A DNA stretch of 64,000 nucleotides from VBAU01 sp036005185 (GTDB taxonomy: Bacteria > Bacteroidota > Bacteroidia > Chitinophagales > Chitinophagaceae). Shown piece by piece: positions 28,934-38,598 of this stretch. Within the stretch, counting starts at the first letter, position 1; each line of letters opens with the position of its first letter. The position numbers and the translations under genes are program-made. Under the pieces are notes generated by a model, which saw nothing but the letters and a program-made list of their open reading frames with translations, searched no databases and was not told the origin of the DNA. Location of the stretch: the NCBI GenBank assembly GCA_036005185.1, contig DASYQS010000057.1:80772-144771 (forward strand), given 5' to 3'.

Positions 28934-29761
28934 ATGTCAAACTTTCAGCTAACAACACAGCAAATTGCGGACTATCATAGAGACGGATATTTGATCGTCA
29001 AAAATTTTTTAACTGCAGAAGAAGTAAACAAACTTTACAATATCGCGATCGAAGATGATACGATGCGAAAGCATTCCTTTGATTTAAATGATCAGACTGG
29101 TAAAAAAACAAAGCTTGCATTGTGGTATACACCCGGCAATGATGCTTACGGGTTGCTGACAAAAAGCCGCCGGATAATTGATTCGGTAAATACATTATTA
29201 GATAGTGATGCACCCGTTTGTCATTTTCACAGCAAGCTGATGCAAAAAGAGCCTAAAGTTGGCGGAGCCTGGGAATGGCACCAGGATTATGGTTATTGGT
29301 ATAAGAATGAATTTTTATTTCCTGAGCAGATGATCTCTGTAATGATTGCTATTACGGATGCGAATAAAGAAAATGGTTGTTTGCAAGTGATAAAAGGAAC
29401 GCATAAAATGGGACGCATAGAACATGGTTTTGCAGGCGAGCAGGTAGGCGCATCACAACATTATGTTGATCTTGCATTAAAAACAATGGAGCTGGTGTAC
29501 GTAGAAATAAAAGCGGGCGATGCATTATTTTTTCATAGTAATATCTTGCATCGCTCCGAAGCAAACCTTTCAGATAAATCAAGATGGTCATTGATCTCCG
29601 TTTACAACAGAAGCTCGAATGTGCCATATAATGAACCCTCCAATTCAAGCACCATTCCTATCGAAGCTGTGCCCGATGAGGCTTTATTGGAATGGGAAAC
29701 TGGCGGGTTAAAAGACACAGCTCAGTTTTTAGAAAAAGAAAAAGATGAAGCCTTAAAATAA
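28934..29761 (+). CDS. Phytanoyl-CoA dioxygenase (PhyH) family, Fe(II)/2-oxoglutarate enzyme
   Basis: The 275-residue protein shows the metal triad: His116 and Asp118 in WEWHQDYG and His206 in SNILHRSEAN, with the 2-oxoglutarate-binding Arg in SDKSRWSL. The core also has ENGCLQVIKGTHK, typical of the family. It hydroxylates an unknown small molecule in the cytoplasm. There is no signal peptide. The GMC gene starts 10 bases downstream, so they are probably co-transcribed. Its presence in a glycan locus is uncommon. Confidence 0.88.
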   Translation: MSNFQLTTQQIADYHRDGYLIVKNFLTAEEVNKLYNIAIEDDTMRKHSFDLNDQTGKKTKLALWYTPGNDAYGLLTKSRRIIDSVNTLLDSDAPVCHFHSKLMQKEPKVGGAWEWHQDYGYWYKNEFLFPEQMISVMIAITDANKENGCLQVIKGTHKMGRIEHGFAGEQVGASQHYVDLALKTMELVYVEIKAGDALFFHSNILHRSEANLSDKSRWSLISVYNRSSNVPYNEPSNSSTIPIEAVPDEALLEWETGGLKDTAQFLEKEKDEALK

Positions 29762-29770
29762 ATTTCAACT

Positions 29771-31498
29771 ATGCCTGATGATAGTACTCATGTAAAAATA
29801 AATTCCAAAGGAATTGCTCAGCACACCTATGATGCCATTGTAATAGGCAGCGGCATCAGCGGCGGTTGGGCTGCGAAAGAACTCTGTGAAAAAGGATTAA
29901 AAACTTTGGTGCTAGAGCGGGGAAGAAATATCGAGCACATTAAAGATTATCCAACGATGAACACTCCCATTTGGGGTTTTCGTCATCGCGGATGGGTGTC
30001 AAAAAATTTAAGGGATGAAAATCCACTCATATCGAAAGCAGCAGGATATGATGAAAGCACCCAACATTTTTTTATCAAAGACAAAGATCATCCTTACATA
30101 CAGGAAAAACCATTCGATTGGATTCGTGGTTACCAAGTTGGCGGCAAATCGCTTATTTGGGGACGGGCCTGTGCTCGATGGAGCGAATCTGATTTTACTG
30201 CTCCTCAACGCTATGGCTATGCCATTGATTGGCCGGTGCGCTACAATGAGATAGCGCCTTGGTACAGTCATGTTGAAAGATTTATTGGTGTATGTGGCAC
30301 CAAAGAAGGTATTGAGTCAATGCCTGATGGAGAATTTTTGACCGGCTATGAATTGAATTGTGTGGAGCAACATTTAAAAGACGTGTTATGGAATAAATTT
30401 AAGAGGCACTATGTATCCGGGCGATGGGCGCAGGTTACAGAACCCAATGAAATACAAAAACAACAAGGCCGATATTGTCTTAATAGAAACGCTTGTATGC
30501 GGGGTTGTCCTTATGGCGGCTATTTTAGTTCGGTGACCTCTACATTGCCCTGGGCAGAGCAAACTGGAAATCTTACAGTACAGCCTTTTTCTGTTGTTCA
30601 CTCTGTTATCTACGATCAAAAAAAACAAAAAGCAATTGGCGTAAGAGTTATTGACGCCAATACCATGAAGGCTACAGAATATTTTGCCAGCATTATTTTT
30701 GTAAATGCCTCTGCACTAAATACGAATTTAATTTTACTTAATTCAGTATCGAACCGTTTTCCCAATGGACTGGGAAATGACAATGGGTTATTGGGAAAAT
30801 ATATTTGCCATCATAATTACAGAGCCGGCATGGGTGGAGAATTTGATGGATTTACGGATAAATATTATAAAGTATCAAAACCTGCGGAGTGCATCATTCC
30901 TAATTTTAGAAACATATACAAGCAGGATACAGATTTTTTAGGGGGTTATGTTATTTTTTCAGGTGCTTACCGTGAAAAAATGAGCGACAAGGGAATACAA
31001 TCAACTATTGGCGCCGATTTTAAAGAAGCTATCGGCGAACCGGGTGGCTGGGGTGCATACATGTATTTACAAGGTGAAACGATTCCAAAAGAAAAAAACC
31101 ATGTCAGACTTAGCAGTGATAAAAAAGACCAGTGGGGTATTCCCTTATTAATAACCTCTGTTGATTATGATGATAATGATGAAAAATTGATCAAAGATTT
31201 TTTAGAACAAGGTCAAGCGATGCTCGAGGCAGCCGGCGCTAAAAATATTAATACTTATGTGAATCATCAGGCTCCTGGCCTCGACATTCATGAAATGGGC
31301 GGAGTAAGAATGGGCCACGATTCCAAAACTTCTTTGCTGAATGAATGGAATCAATTGCATGCCTGCAAAAATGTTTTTGTTACCGATGGTGCCTGCATGA
31401 CGAGTACGGGAAACCAAAGTCCTTCTATTTTATATATGGCATTTACAGCAAGGGCCGCCAATCATGCTGTGGAAGAATTAAAAAAAGGAAATCTTTAG
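29771..31498 (+). CDS. GMC-family FAD-dependent oxidoreductase
   Basis: The 575-residue protein has the N-terminal FAD-binding motif YDAIVIGSGISGGWAAKEL and LVLERG, a cluster-like NACMRGCPYGG segment, and the C-terminal GMC region HEMGGVRMGHD, FVTDGACMTSTGNQSPS and YMAFTARAANHAVEEL. This matches the sugar/gluconate dehydrogenase branch that oxidises sugars or glycosides. No signal peptide is seen. The small gamma subunit (gluconate 2-dehydrogenase subunit 3) that normally accompanies exported forms is absent here. The stop is followed four bases later by a palindromic repeat. Confidence 0.88.
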   Translation: MPDDSTHVKINSKGIAQHTYDAIVIGSGISGGWAAKELCEKGLKTLVLERGRNIEHIKDYPTMNTPIWGFRHRGWVSKNLRDENPLISKAAGYDESTQHFFIKDKDHPYIQEKPFDWIRGYQVGGKSLIWGRACARWSESDFTAPQRYGYAIDWPVRYNEIAPWYSHVERFIGVCGTKEGIESMPDGEFLTGYELNCVEQHLKDVLWNKFKRHYVSGRWAQVTEPNEIQKQQGRYCLNRNACMRGCPYGGYFSSVTSTLPWAEQTGNLTVQPFSVVHSVIYDQKKQKAIGVRVIDANTMKATEYFASIIFVNASALNTNLILLNSVSNRFPNGLGNDNGLLGKYICHHNYRAGMGGEFDGFTDKYYKVSKPAECIIPNFRNIYKQDTDFLGGYVIFSGAYREKMSDKGIQSTIGADFKEAIGEPGGWGAYMYLQGETIPKEKNHVRLSSDKKDQWGIPLLITSVDYDDNDEKLIKDFLEQGQAMLEAAGAKNINTYVNHQAPGLDIHEMGGVRMGHDSKTSLLNEWNQLHACKNVFVTDGACMTSTGNQSPSILYMAFTARAANHAVEELKKGNL

Positions 31499-31504
31499 AA
31501 CCCC

Positions 31505-31522
31505 GCCTGCCGGCGGGCAGGC
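31505..31522. repeat. Palindromic repeat (GCCTGCC / GGCAGGC)
   Basis: GCCTGCC-GGCG-GGCAGGC forms a seven-base-pair GC stem directly after the GMC stop codon and before the next gene. A closely related palindrome occurs at 39714-39735. Likely an intergenic REP-like element or mRNA-stabilising hairpin; there is no T tract. Confidence 0.7.
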
Positions 31523-33517
31523 ATGATTTATATGATCGTAAGGATTAGCAGGAAAATAATTTTGATACTATCTGCGTCGCCTCAATTGATCTTTCGTTGC
31601 GACAGTTTGTTCCGGCATTTCAAAACGTTGTTCAAGATTCTCTTTTCTATTAAGCAAAGAATTGCTACGTGTATTTGGATAAAAAAGTCTGCGGTTACTT
31701 TGTTGCTATTTTGCCTTTTGAATTTTAAATTTTTACTTGGTCAACAAAAAACTTATTGCAATCCAATCAATATAGATTATGGCTATACCCCTATTCCCAA
31801 TTTTACAGAATGGGGAAGGCATAGAGCCACCGCCGATCCGGTCATTGTAAATTATAAAAACGATTATTATTTATTTTCTACCAATCAATGGGGCTATTGG
31901 TGGAGCAATGATATGCTGCATTGGAATTTTATCTCTAAAAAATTTTTGCGCCCGTGGAATACCGGTACTTATGATGAGCTTTGTGCTCCTGCTGTTGGCA
32001 TCATTGGTGATACTGTGATAGTATTTGGTTCAACCTATACAAAAACCTTTACAATTTGGATGAGCACAAATCCCAAGGCCAATGAATGGAAACCATTGGT
32101 TGACTCATTCGAAATTGGTGGTTGGGACCCTGCATTTTTTACCGATGATGATGGCAAATTGTATATGTATAATGGCAGCAGCAATAACTATCCGGTTTAT
32201 GGTATCGAGTTAAACAGAAAAACATTTAAACCGATTGGAACACGTACTCCCGTGTATTTGTTGCAGGACTGGCGGTATGGCTGGCAACGATTTGGCGAAC
32301 ATATGGACAATACTTTTTTAGATCCTTTTATTGAAGGTTCATGGATGACCAAGCATAATAGAAAATATTATTTTCAATATGGGGCGCCGGGCACAGAATT
32401 TAGCGGGTATGCAGATGGAGTAGTGGTGGGCAGTGCACCGTTGTTTGATGGAATAGAGATTACACCTCAATCCGACCCATTGAGTATGAAACTTGGTGGT
32501 TTTGCAAGAGGAGCGGGCCATGGTTCTACATTTCAAGATAACAATGGTAACTATTGGCATGTTAGCACTATCATGCTTTCAGTAAAAAATAATTTTGAAA
32601 GAAGGGTCGGTATCTGGCCGGCTGGTTTTGATAAAGATGATGTGATGTGGTGCAATACGGCGTTTGGAGATTATCCGCATTATCTTCCGAACCTCCAACA
32701 GTCCTTGCTTAATCAAAATGTTAACAATTATGATGACCTTTCAAAAAGCGAGGTTAGTGCCATGGTGGCCTCCCCTGAAGGGGGAGGTCGGGTGGGGGCT
32801 TTTACAGGATGGATGTTATTAAACTATAACAAACCTATTGCGGTTTCTTCTACGCTTGGAGGTTATCATGCAAATAATGCAAATGATGAGGATATAAAAA
32901 CTTACTGGAGTGCTGCTACCAGCAATAAAGGCGAATGGATCCAAACTGATCTTGGAAATATTTCAACGGTGAATGCTGTACAAATAAATTATGCTGATCA
33001 GGATGTTGACAGCAATCGTTTAGGAAAGATCAATGATCAATATCATCAATATAAACTCTATTATTCGTCAGACGGGAAAAAATGGAATGTCTTAGTGGAT
33101 AAGAGTAATAATAAAACAGACGTGCCGCATGAATATGTTGAAGTTTCACCCGTGCAGGCAAGGTTCATAAAACTGGAAAACATTCACATGCCTACCGGAA
33201 AATTTGCTATCAGTGGATTGAGAGTGTTTGGCAATGGCAACGGAGCCAAACCAGATGCCGTGAAAACGTTTTTTGTGTTGCGTACGGAAAAAGATAAGCG
33301 CAGTGGCTGGATAAAGTGGAGTCCGGTGGGCAATGCTTTTGCCTACAATATTTATTATGGTACGGCGCCGGGTAAGCTATATAACTGTATCATGATGCTT
33401 CAGAATAATGAATATTGGTTCAAGGCAATGGATAAATTAAAGCAATACTATTTTTCCATTGAAGCTATTAATGAAAATGGAGTTTCACCAAGAACAAAGG
33501 TGATAGAAGTCAAATGA
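31523..33517 (+). CDS. GH43-like glycosidase with discoidin (F5/8 C) domain
   Basis: The five-bladed-propeller part (about residues 85-400) shows ATADPVIVNYKNDYYLFSTN, the central GGWDPAFFTDDDGKLYMY and DPFIEGSWMTKHNRKYYF, matching the Asp/Asp/Glu layout of GH43-like enzymes. A discoidin domain follows (about 440-570: NNANDEDIKTYWSAATSNKG, QARFIKLENIHMPTG), then a Fn3-like end. The mature protein probably begins after LLLFCLLNFKFLLGQ near residue 73; the long leader before that signal suggests a later, non-ATG start. A REP-like element is read in frame at 32768-32800. Substrate is unknown (arabinose, xylose or galactose side chains are typical). Confidence 0.82.
   Translation: MIYMIVRISRKIILILSASPQLIFRCDSLFRHFKTLFKILFSIKQRIATCIWIKKSAVTLLLFCLLNFKFLLGQQKTYCNPINIDYGYTPIPNFTEWGRHRATADPVIVNYKNDYYLFSTNQWGYWWSNDMLHWNFISKKFLRPWNTGTYDELCAPAVGIIGDTVIVFGSTYTKTFTIWMSTNPKANEWKPLVDSFEIGGWDPAFFTDDDGKLYMYNGSSNNYPVYGIELNRKTFKPIGTRTPVYLLQDWRYGWQRFGEHMDNTFLDPFIEGSWMTKHNRKYYFQYGAPGTEFSGYADGVVVGSAPLFDGIEITPQSDPLSMKLGGFARGAGHGSTFQDNNGNYWHVSTIMLSVKNNFERRVGIWPAGFDKDDVMWCNTAFGDYPHYLPNLQQSLLNQNVNNYDDLSKSEVSAMVASPEGGGRVGAFTGWMLLNYNKPIAVSSTLGGYHANNANDEDIKTYWSAATSNKGEWIQTDLGNISTVNAVQINYADQDVDSNRLGKINDQYHQYKLYYSSDGKKWNVLVDKSNNKTDVPHEYVEVSPVQARFIKLENIHMPTGKFAISGLRVFGNGNGAKPDAVKTFFVLRTEKDKRSGWIKWSPVGNAFAYNIYYGTAPGKLYNCIMMLQNNEYWFKAMDKLKQYYFSIEAINENGVSPRTKVIEVK
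32768..32800. repeat. REP-like G/C-rich palindrome inside the GH43-like gene
   Basis: CCTCCCCTGAAGGGGGAGG followed by TCGGGTGGGGG is inserted in frame between the propeller and the discoidin domain, adding VASPEGGGRVGA or similar. It is the same type of element as at 4098-4130. It lies in a linker, where extra residues are tolerated. Confidence 0.7.
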
Positions 33518-33536
33518 TAAAAGTCAAACAAGTCAT

Positions 33537-34199
33537 ATGAAGAAAATAAAATTGTTTCTGTGTTTATTTTTTATTGTCAATGTCTTGTATGCACAAGAAT
33601 GGAAATTTCCTTTCTGGAGTGATATAGAGGCTTTCAAAAAGCAAGATAGTGTTCAGTCACCGCCGAAACACGCTATTCTTTTTATTGGCAGTTCGTCATT
33701 TACCAATTGGAAAGATGTGAAAGATTATTTTCCTGGTTATACAATTATTAATCGGGGATTTGGTGGTTCTACTCTATTGGATCAAATTCGATATGTAAAT
33801 GATATTGTGTTTCCTTATAAGCCAAAGCAAATTGTGATCTACTGCGGGGAAAACGATTTAGCTTCTTCTGACACAGTAACCAGTGAAATAGTTTTTAAAA
33901 GATTTACAACACTTTTTAATTTAATAAGGAAAAAATTACCGGATGTTCCGGTTGTTTTTATTTCAATAAAGCCAAGCCCAAGTCGCTGGTTTTTGAGACA
34001 AAAGATGATAACTGCAAATAGCAAGATCAAAAGCTTCCTTGCCACCAAGAAAAAAACGGTATTTGTTGATGTTTATCATAAAATGTTAGGGGCAGATGGT
34101 TTACCTCTGCAAGCAATTTTTTTAGAGGATAATTTGCACATGAATGCTAAAGGCTATGCTATTTGGCAAAAACAAATTAAACCTCATTTAAAAAATTGA
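33537..34199 (+). CDS. SGNH/GDSL-type hydrolase (probable esterase), exported
   Basis: The 220-residue protein has a Sec signal (KLFLCLFFIVNVLYAQ) and the four SGNH blocks: FIGSSSFTNWKD (Ser), NRGFGGSTLLDQ (Gly), IYCGENDLAS (Asn) and EDNLHMNAKGY (Asp/His). Such enzymes usually remove acetyl or other acyl groups from glycans, which fits its place among PUL enzymes, about 20 bases after the GH43-like gene. Substrate is inferred from context only. Confidence 0.88.
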   Translation: MKKIKLFLCLFFIVNVLYAQEWKFPFWSDIEAFKKQDSVQSPPKHAILFIGSSSFTNWKDVKDYFPGYTIINRGFGGSTLLDQIRYVNDIVFPYKPKQIVIYCGENDLASSDTVTSEIVFKRFTTLFNLIRKKLPDVPVVFISIKPSPSRWFLRQKMITANSKIKSFLATKKKTVFVDVYHKMLGADGLPLQAIFLEDNLHMNAKGYAIWQKQIKPHLKN

Positions 34200-34254
34200 T
34201 CATTAAAAAGTCGCAGCCGGAAGTAATAATTTCAAAATAGGTGACTTATTTAAC

Positions 34255-36231
34255 ATGAACCTAAAAAAAGCATTCTCCCTTCTTTGTTTATTTTTTTCCG
34301 GATACCTTTTTGCTCAAAAGCCAGTTCGTTTAAATTCACCTGATGGCAATATTGTTTTTACACTACAATTGCATGGAGATCTTCCTGTTTATTCTGTTGC
34401 GTTTAAGAAAAACATGCTCATTGAAAATTCATCAATCAATCTTGACATAGAGAGAGAGGGAATGTTGCGAAAGGCTTTCATTGACTGGCCTCCTGTTTTT
34501 AAGGAAGTAAATGAAAAATATAAATTGATTGTGGGCAAAGCAAGCATTGTCAATAGTCATTACAGACAGGCAATCATTTCCATCAAGGATAAAATCAATA
34601 AGAATCTTCAGGTCGACCTTGAAGTAAGGGTCTTTAATGATGGAGTTGCATTTAGATATTCATTACCAAAACAAAATGGACATTCTTCTTTTACACTGCT
34701 CGAGGAGCGAACACAATTTCGTTTTACAGTTGACCCGATCGTAAAAGCGTTGCTCCTTCCAAGCTTTACTACATCGCATGAAGGACTTTATACCACAGCA
34801 CCTTTAAGCAAAATAAAAGAGGACACATTAATGGATATGCCCGCCTTATTTCAATTTCCTCAAAAAATATTTCTGGCGATTACGGAAGCAGCCTTGCTTG
34901 ATTATGCGGGAATGTATTTAATAAAACATAATGGAGTTCTCTGCAGCCAGCTTTCACCCCTGCCCAATCAACCAACAGCTAAAGTAAAAGCCGCTCTTCC
35001 GCACAAAAGTCCTTGGCGAGTACTATTAATAAGTGACAGAGTAGGGGCATTAATTGAATCAAATATGATCACTAGCTTAAATGAGCCCTCTGCTATCAAA
35101 GATGTGAGCTGGTTAAAACCAGGCACCACTACCTTTCCCTGGTGGAATGGAACTATTGTTCCGGATAGCATCAAAGGAGGAAATAATTTTGAAACCAATA
35201 AATACTATATTGATTTTTGCGCTGCCAATAATATAAAATATCACTCGGTGGTAGAATACGGAGGGCATGAATGGTACACCAATGATGGAAAGGATTATCA
35301 GCCTGGGAATAACGTGAACGTAACAAAACCGGTTGCCGAGTTAGACATGAAGCAGATTTGCGATTATGCAAAGCAAAAAAATGTTGGTGTTCGTGTATGG
35401 ACACATTGGAAAGCATTGTATCCAAAGCTGGATACTGCTTTTGCCATATTTGAAAAATGGGGGCTTAGCGGAATGATGGTGGACTTTATGGATAGAGATG
35501 ATCAGGAAATGGTGAAGATACAAACCGAGATCTTAAAAAAAGCAGCCGCTCACCATTTACATATCCAATTTCACGGCGCTTATAAAAACACAGGGCTTAA
35601 CCGAACTTATCCAAACGAATTTACGAGAGAAGGAGCGATGAACTATGAATATAATAAATGGGATACTATTATAAACCCTGATGCAGACATTAATATTCCA
35701 TTTACAAGGATGCTGGCCGGTTCTACCGATTATCATTTAGGAGGATTCAGAGCATTGCCATCTTCAAAATTTGTTGTCCAGAATTTTCGCCCTTATGTAA
35801 TGGGTACTCGCTGCCACATGTTGGCCATGTATGTAGTTCTTGAAAACTACCTATCCATGGTATGTGACTATCCTGATGCGTATATTGACCAGCCCGGATT
35901 TGAGGTCATAAAAAATATTCCAACTACGTGGGACGAAACCCATGTTCCCGTTGCAGAAGTTGGGGAATATATTTGCATTGCACGTCGCAAAAATGATGGT
36001 TGGTATGTAGGTACAATAACAAATAACAAGGCAAGAGAAATAAATGTAAGCTTTGATTTTTTATCGGATGGAAAATATATGGCTGAGGTTTATAGTGATG
36101 CGATTGATGCCGATGAAAATGCAAATCATCTCACAAAACAAAAAATAGTTGTAGATCGAAAGACTGCTTTAAAAGTGAAACTAGTTTCTGGAGGCGGCAA
36201 TATAATCGTACTGAATAAACTTAAAAATTAA
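34255..36231 (+). CDS. GH97-family glycoside hydrolase
   Basis: The 658-residue protein has a signal peptide (LLCLFFSGYLFAQ), the N-terminal GH97 beta-sandwich (LNSPDGNIVFTLQLHGDLPV), the catalytic barrel (YHSVVEYGGHEWY, KNVGVRVWTHWKALYP, MMVDFMDRDDQEMV, YPNEFTREGAMNYEYNKW) and a C-terminal sandwich. GH97 enzymes are calcium-dependent alpha-glucosidases or alpha-galactosidases. The Asp in VDFMDRDDQ occupies the region where retaining members carry their nucleophile, but I cannot assign the mechanism with certainty. An alpha-linked side group or a contaminating alpha-glycan is the presumed target. Confidence 0.9.
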   Translation: MNLKKAFSLLCLFFSGYLFAQKPVRLNSPDGNIVFTLQLHGDLPVYSVAFKKNMLIENSSINLDIEREGMLRKAFIDWPPVFKEVNEKYKLIVGKASIVNSHYRQAIISIKDKINKNLQVDLEVRVFNDGVAFRYSLPKQNGHSSFTLLEERTQFRFTVDPIVKALLLPSFTTSHEGLYTTAPLSKIKEDTLMDMPALFQFPQKIFLAITEAALLDYAGMYLIKHNGVLCSQLSPLPNQPTAKVKAALPHKSPWRVLLISDRVGALIESNMITSLNEPSAIKDVSWLKPGTTTFPWWNGTIVPDSIKGGNNFETNKYYIDFCAANNIKYHSVVEYGGHEWYTNDGKDYQPGNNVNVTKPVAELDMKQICDYAKQKNVGVRVWTHWKALYPKLDTAFAIFEKWGLSGMMVDFMDRDDQEMVKIQTEILKKAAAHHLHIQFHGAYKNTGLNRTYPNEFTREGAMNYEYNKWDTIINPDADINIPFTRMLAGSTDYHLGGFRALPSSKFVVQNFRPYVMGTRCHMLAMYVVLENYLSMVCDYPDAYIDQPGFEVIKNIPTTWDETHVPVAEVGEYICIARRKNDGWYVGTITNNKAREINVSFDFLSDGKYMAEVYSDAIDADENANHLTKQKIVVDRKTALKVKLVSGGGNIIVLNKLKN

Positions 36232-36234
36232 AAA

Positions 36235-38526
36235 ATGTACAGGAAAACCAACTTCTTAATTGTTGCAGCTGTTATGTTGACACATTTTGTAGCAGCGCAG
36301 CCTCAAGAAGCAAAAATGAAATCATTTGTTGATGCGTTAATAAAAAAGATGACGCTGCAAGAAAAGATCGGGCAATTAAATTTATTAACACCAGGCGGTG
36401 GAATAGCAACCGGTGCGGTTGTAAGTAAAGATGTGGAATCAAAAATAAAAGCCGGAAATGTAGGAGGGTTGTTTGGAGTGATTGGTGTAGAGAAAATAAG
36501 ACAAGCTCAGGAACTTGCCTTGAACAACAGTCGGTTAAAAATTCCTTTGCTTTTCGGATCGGATGTGATTCATGGATACAAAACAACTTATCCAATACCA
36601 TTGGGCATGGCATGCAGTTGGGATACAGCCATGATTGAGCGAGCCGCAAAAATGGCGGCAATAGAAGCAACTGCCGACGGATTATGCTGGGTATTTTCAC
36701 CAATGGTGGATATTGCTCGTGATCCTCGTTGGGGAAGAGTTGCAGAAGGCGCCGGTGAAGATCCTTTTTTGGGTTCTCAAATTTCGAAAGTCATGGTGAA
36801 AGGATATCAGGGAAACGATCTTGCTGCCAACAATACGTTAATGGCTTGCGTAAAACATTTTGCTTTGTATGGTGCAGCTGAAGCGGGAAGAGATTACAAT
36901 ACCGTTGACATGAGCCGCATCAAAATGTATGAATATTATTTGCCTCCTTATAAAGCGGCTGTTGATGCAGGCACGGGAAGTGTGATGAGCTCTTTTAATG
37001 AAATTGATGGCATTCCTGCAACGGGAAATAAATGGCTGCTCACTGATCTGTTGCGCAAGCAATGGGGCTTTAAAGGTTTTGTTGTTTCCGATTATACAGC
37101 GGTGAATGAAATGATCGCACACGGAATGGGCGATCTGCAAAAAGTTTCAGCACTTGCCTTAAATGCCGGCCTTGATATGGACATGGTAGGTGAAGGGTTT
37201 TTGACTACCTTAAAAAAATCGTTGGCAGAAGGAAAGGTTACTCAAAAACAAATTGATGATGCTTGCAGAAGAATTTTGGAAGCAAAATATAAGTTGGGTT
37301 TGTTTGAAGATCCTTATCGTTATTGCAATAAGGAAAGGGCAGCTAAAGAAGTTTTATCTGCAGATAAAAGAACAGCAGCTCGTGAATTTGCCGAGCATAG
37401 TTTTGTGTTGCTTAAAAACGCGAATCAAATTTTGCCTTTGAACAAGTCTGGCACGATTGCATTGATTGGCCCTCTTGCAAATGATAAAAATAATATGCTT
37501 GGTACCTGGGCAGTGTCTGGCGATCCGCAGCTTTCCATCCCCGTTTTAGAAGGCATGAAAAAAATAGGCGGTAGTGGAGTAAATATTTTATATGCTAAGG
37601 GAGCAAATATTACCAATGATCCCGAGTTCGCAAAAAAAATAAATCTGTTTGGCGAACGGACCAATATTGATACAACACGATCGCCACAGGTACTGATTGA
37701 CGAGGCATTGGAAGTTGCGAACAGATCAGATGTGATAGTAGCTGTGCTTGGTGAAGCTTCCGAAATGAGTGGTGAAGCGTCAAGTCGTTCTGATATAAGC
37801 TTGCCCAAAAGCCAGCAGAATTTATTGAACGCATTGCTCGCAACAAGAAAGCCAATTGTGCTTGTGTTGATGAGCGGCAGGCCGTTAACATTAACAACAG
37901 AAGTTGATTATGTGAGCGCTGTTTTGCAAACTTGGTTTGCGGGGCACGAGGCTGGCAATGCCATTGCCGATGTTTTATTTGGCAATTACAATCCTTCAGG
38001 AAAACTCACGATGACATTTCCAAGAAGCGTAGGGCAGATACCGATTTATTATAACCGCAAAAATACCGGTCGGCCAGCTGCAAGAGATTTTCAAAAATTT
38101 CAATCCAATTATCTTGATATTTCGAATGATCCGCTTTATCCTTTTGGTTATGGATTGAGCTATACCAGTTTTGATTACAGCAATATACAGTTGAGTGATA
38201 CAACGGCAAGAGGAAATCAATCTATTAGGGCTACTGTTACCGTTACCAATAAAGGCAATTATGATGGAGAAGAAGTAGTGCAGCTTTATATTTTTGATCC
38301 TGTGGCTTCCGTTACCCAGCCGCTTAGAAAGTTAAAAGGCTTTCAAAAAATATTTTTGAAAAAGGGCGAATCCAAGGCTGTGACATTTAACGTTACTACA
38401 AACGATCTTAAATTTTATAATAGCGACTTAAAGTATGATTGGGAGCCTGGTGAATTTGTGATCATGATCGGTGGAAATTCTAGAGATGTAAAATCGGCAA
38501 AGGTGAATTGGACGAAAACCCCATAA
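36235..38526 (+). CDS. bglX: GH3-family beta-glucosidase, periplasmic
   Basis: The 763-residue enzyme has a signal peptide (FLIVAAVMLTHFVAAQ), the GH3 N-terminal TIM barrel (KMTLQEKIGQLN, PLLFGSDVIHGYKTTYPIPL, DPRWGRVAEGAGEDP, ACVKHFALYGAAEAGRDYN), the nucleophile Asp286 in GFVVSDYTAV, the C-terminal domain (GEASEMSGEASSRSDISL, LFGNYNPSGKLTMTFP) and a Fn3-like end (YDGEEVVQLYIFDPVASV). It starts three bases after the GH97 stop. Related enzymes release glucose from sophorose-type and other beta-gluco-oligosaccharides, which fits the upstream GH144 set. The residue after the nucleophile is Tyr rather than the usual Trp. Confidence 0.93.
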   Translation: MYRKTNFLIVAAVMLTHFVAAQPQEAKMKSFVDALIKKMTLQEKIGQLNLLTPGGGIATGAVVSKDVESKIKAGNVGGLFGVIGVEKIRQAQELALNNSRLKIPLLFGSDVIHGYKTTYPIPLGMACSWDTAMIERAAKMAAIEATADGLCWVFSPMVDIARDPRWGRVAEGAGEDPFLGSQISKVMVKGYQGNDLAANNTLMACVKHFALYGAAEAGRDYNTVDMSRIKMYEYYLPPYKAAVDAGTGSVMSSFNEIDGIPATGNKWLLTDLLRKQWGFKGFVVSDYTAVNEMIAHGMGDLQKVSALALNAGLDMDMVGEGFLTTLKKSLAEGKVTQKQIDDACRRILEAKYKLGLFEDPYRYCNKERAAKEVLSADKRTAAREFAEHSFVLLKNANQILPLNKSGTIALIGPLANDKNNMLGTWAVSGDPQLSIPVLEGMKKIGGSGVNILYAKGANITNDPEFAKKINLFGERTNIDTTRSPQVLIDEALEVANRSDVIVAVLGEASEMSGEASSRSDISLPKSQQNLLNALLATRKPIVLVLMSGRPLTLTTEVDYVSAVLQTWFAGHEAGNAIADVLFGNYNPSGKLTMTFPRSVGQIPIYYNRKNTGRPAARDFQKFQSNYLDISNDPLYPFGYGLSYTSFDYSNIQLSDTTARGNQSIRATVTVTNKGNYDGEEVVQLYIFDPVASVTQPLRKLKGFQKIFLKKGESKAVTFNVTTNDLKFYNSDLKYDWEPGEFVIMIGGNSRDVKSAKVNWTKTP

Positions 38527-38598
38527 ATTCCCTAAAGGGAGACTTGGCGGCACCATCGCTTTTAGACTAGCTTCGTTTTTTAAAAATCATGAAAACAT

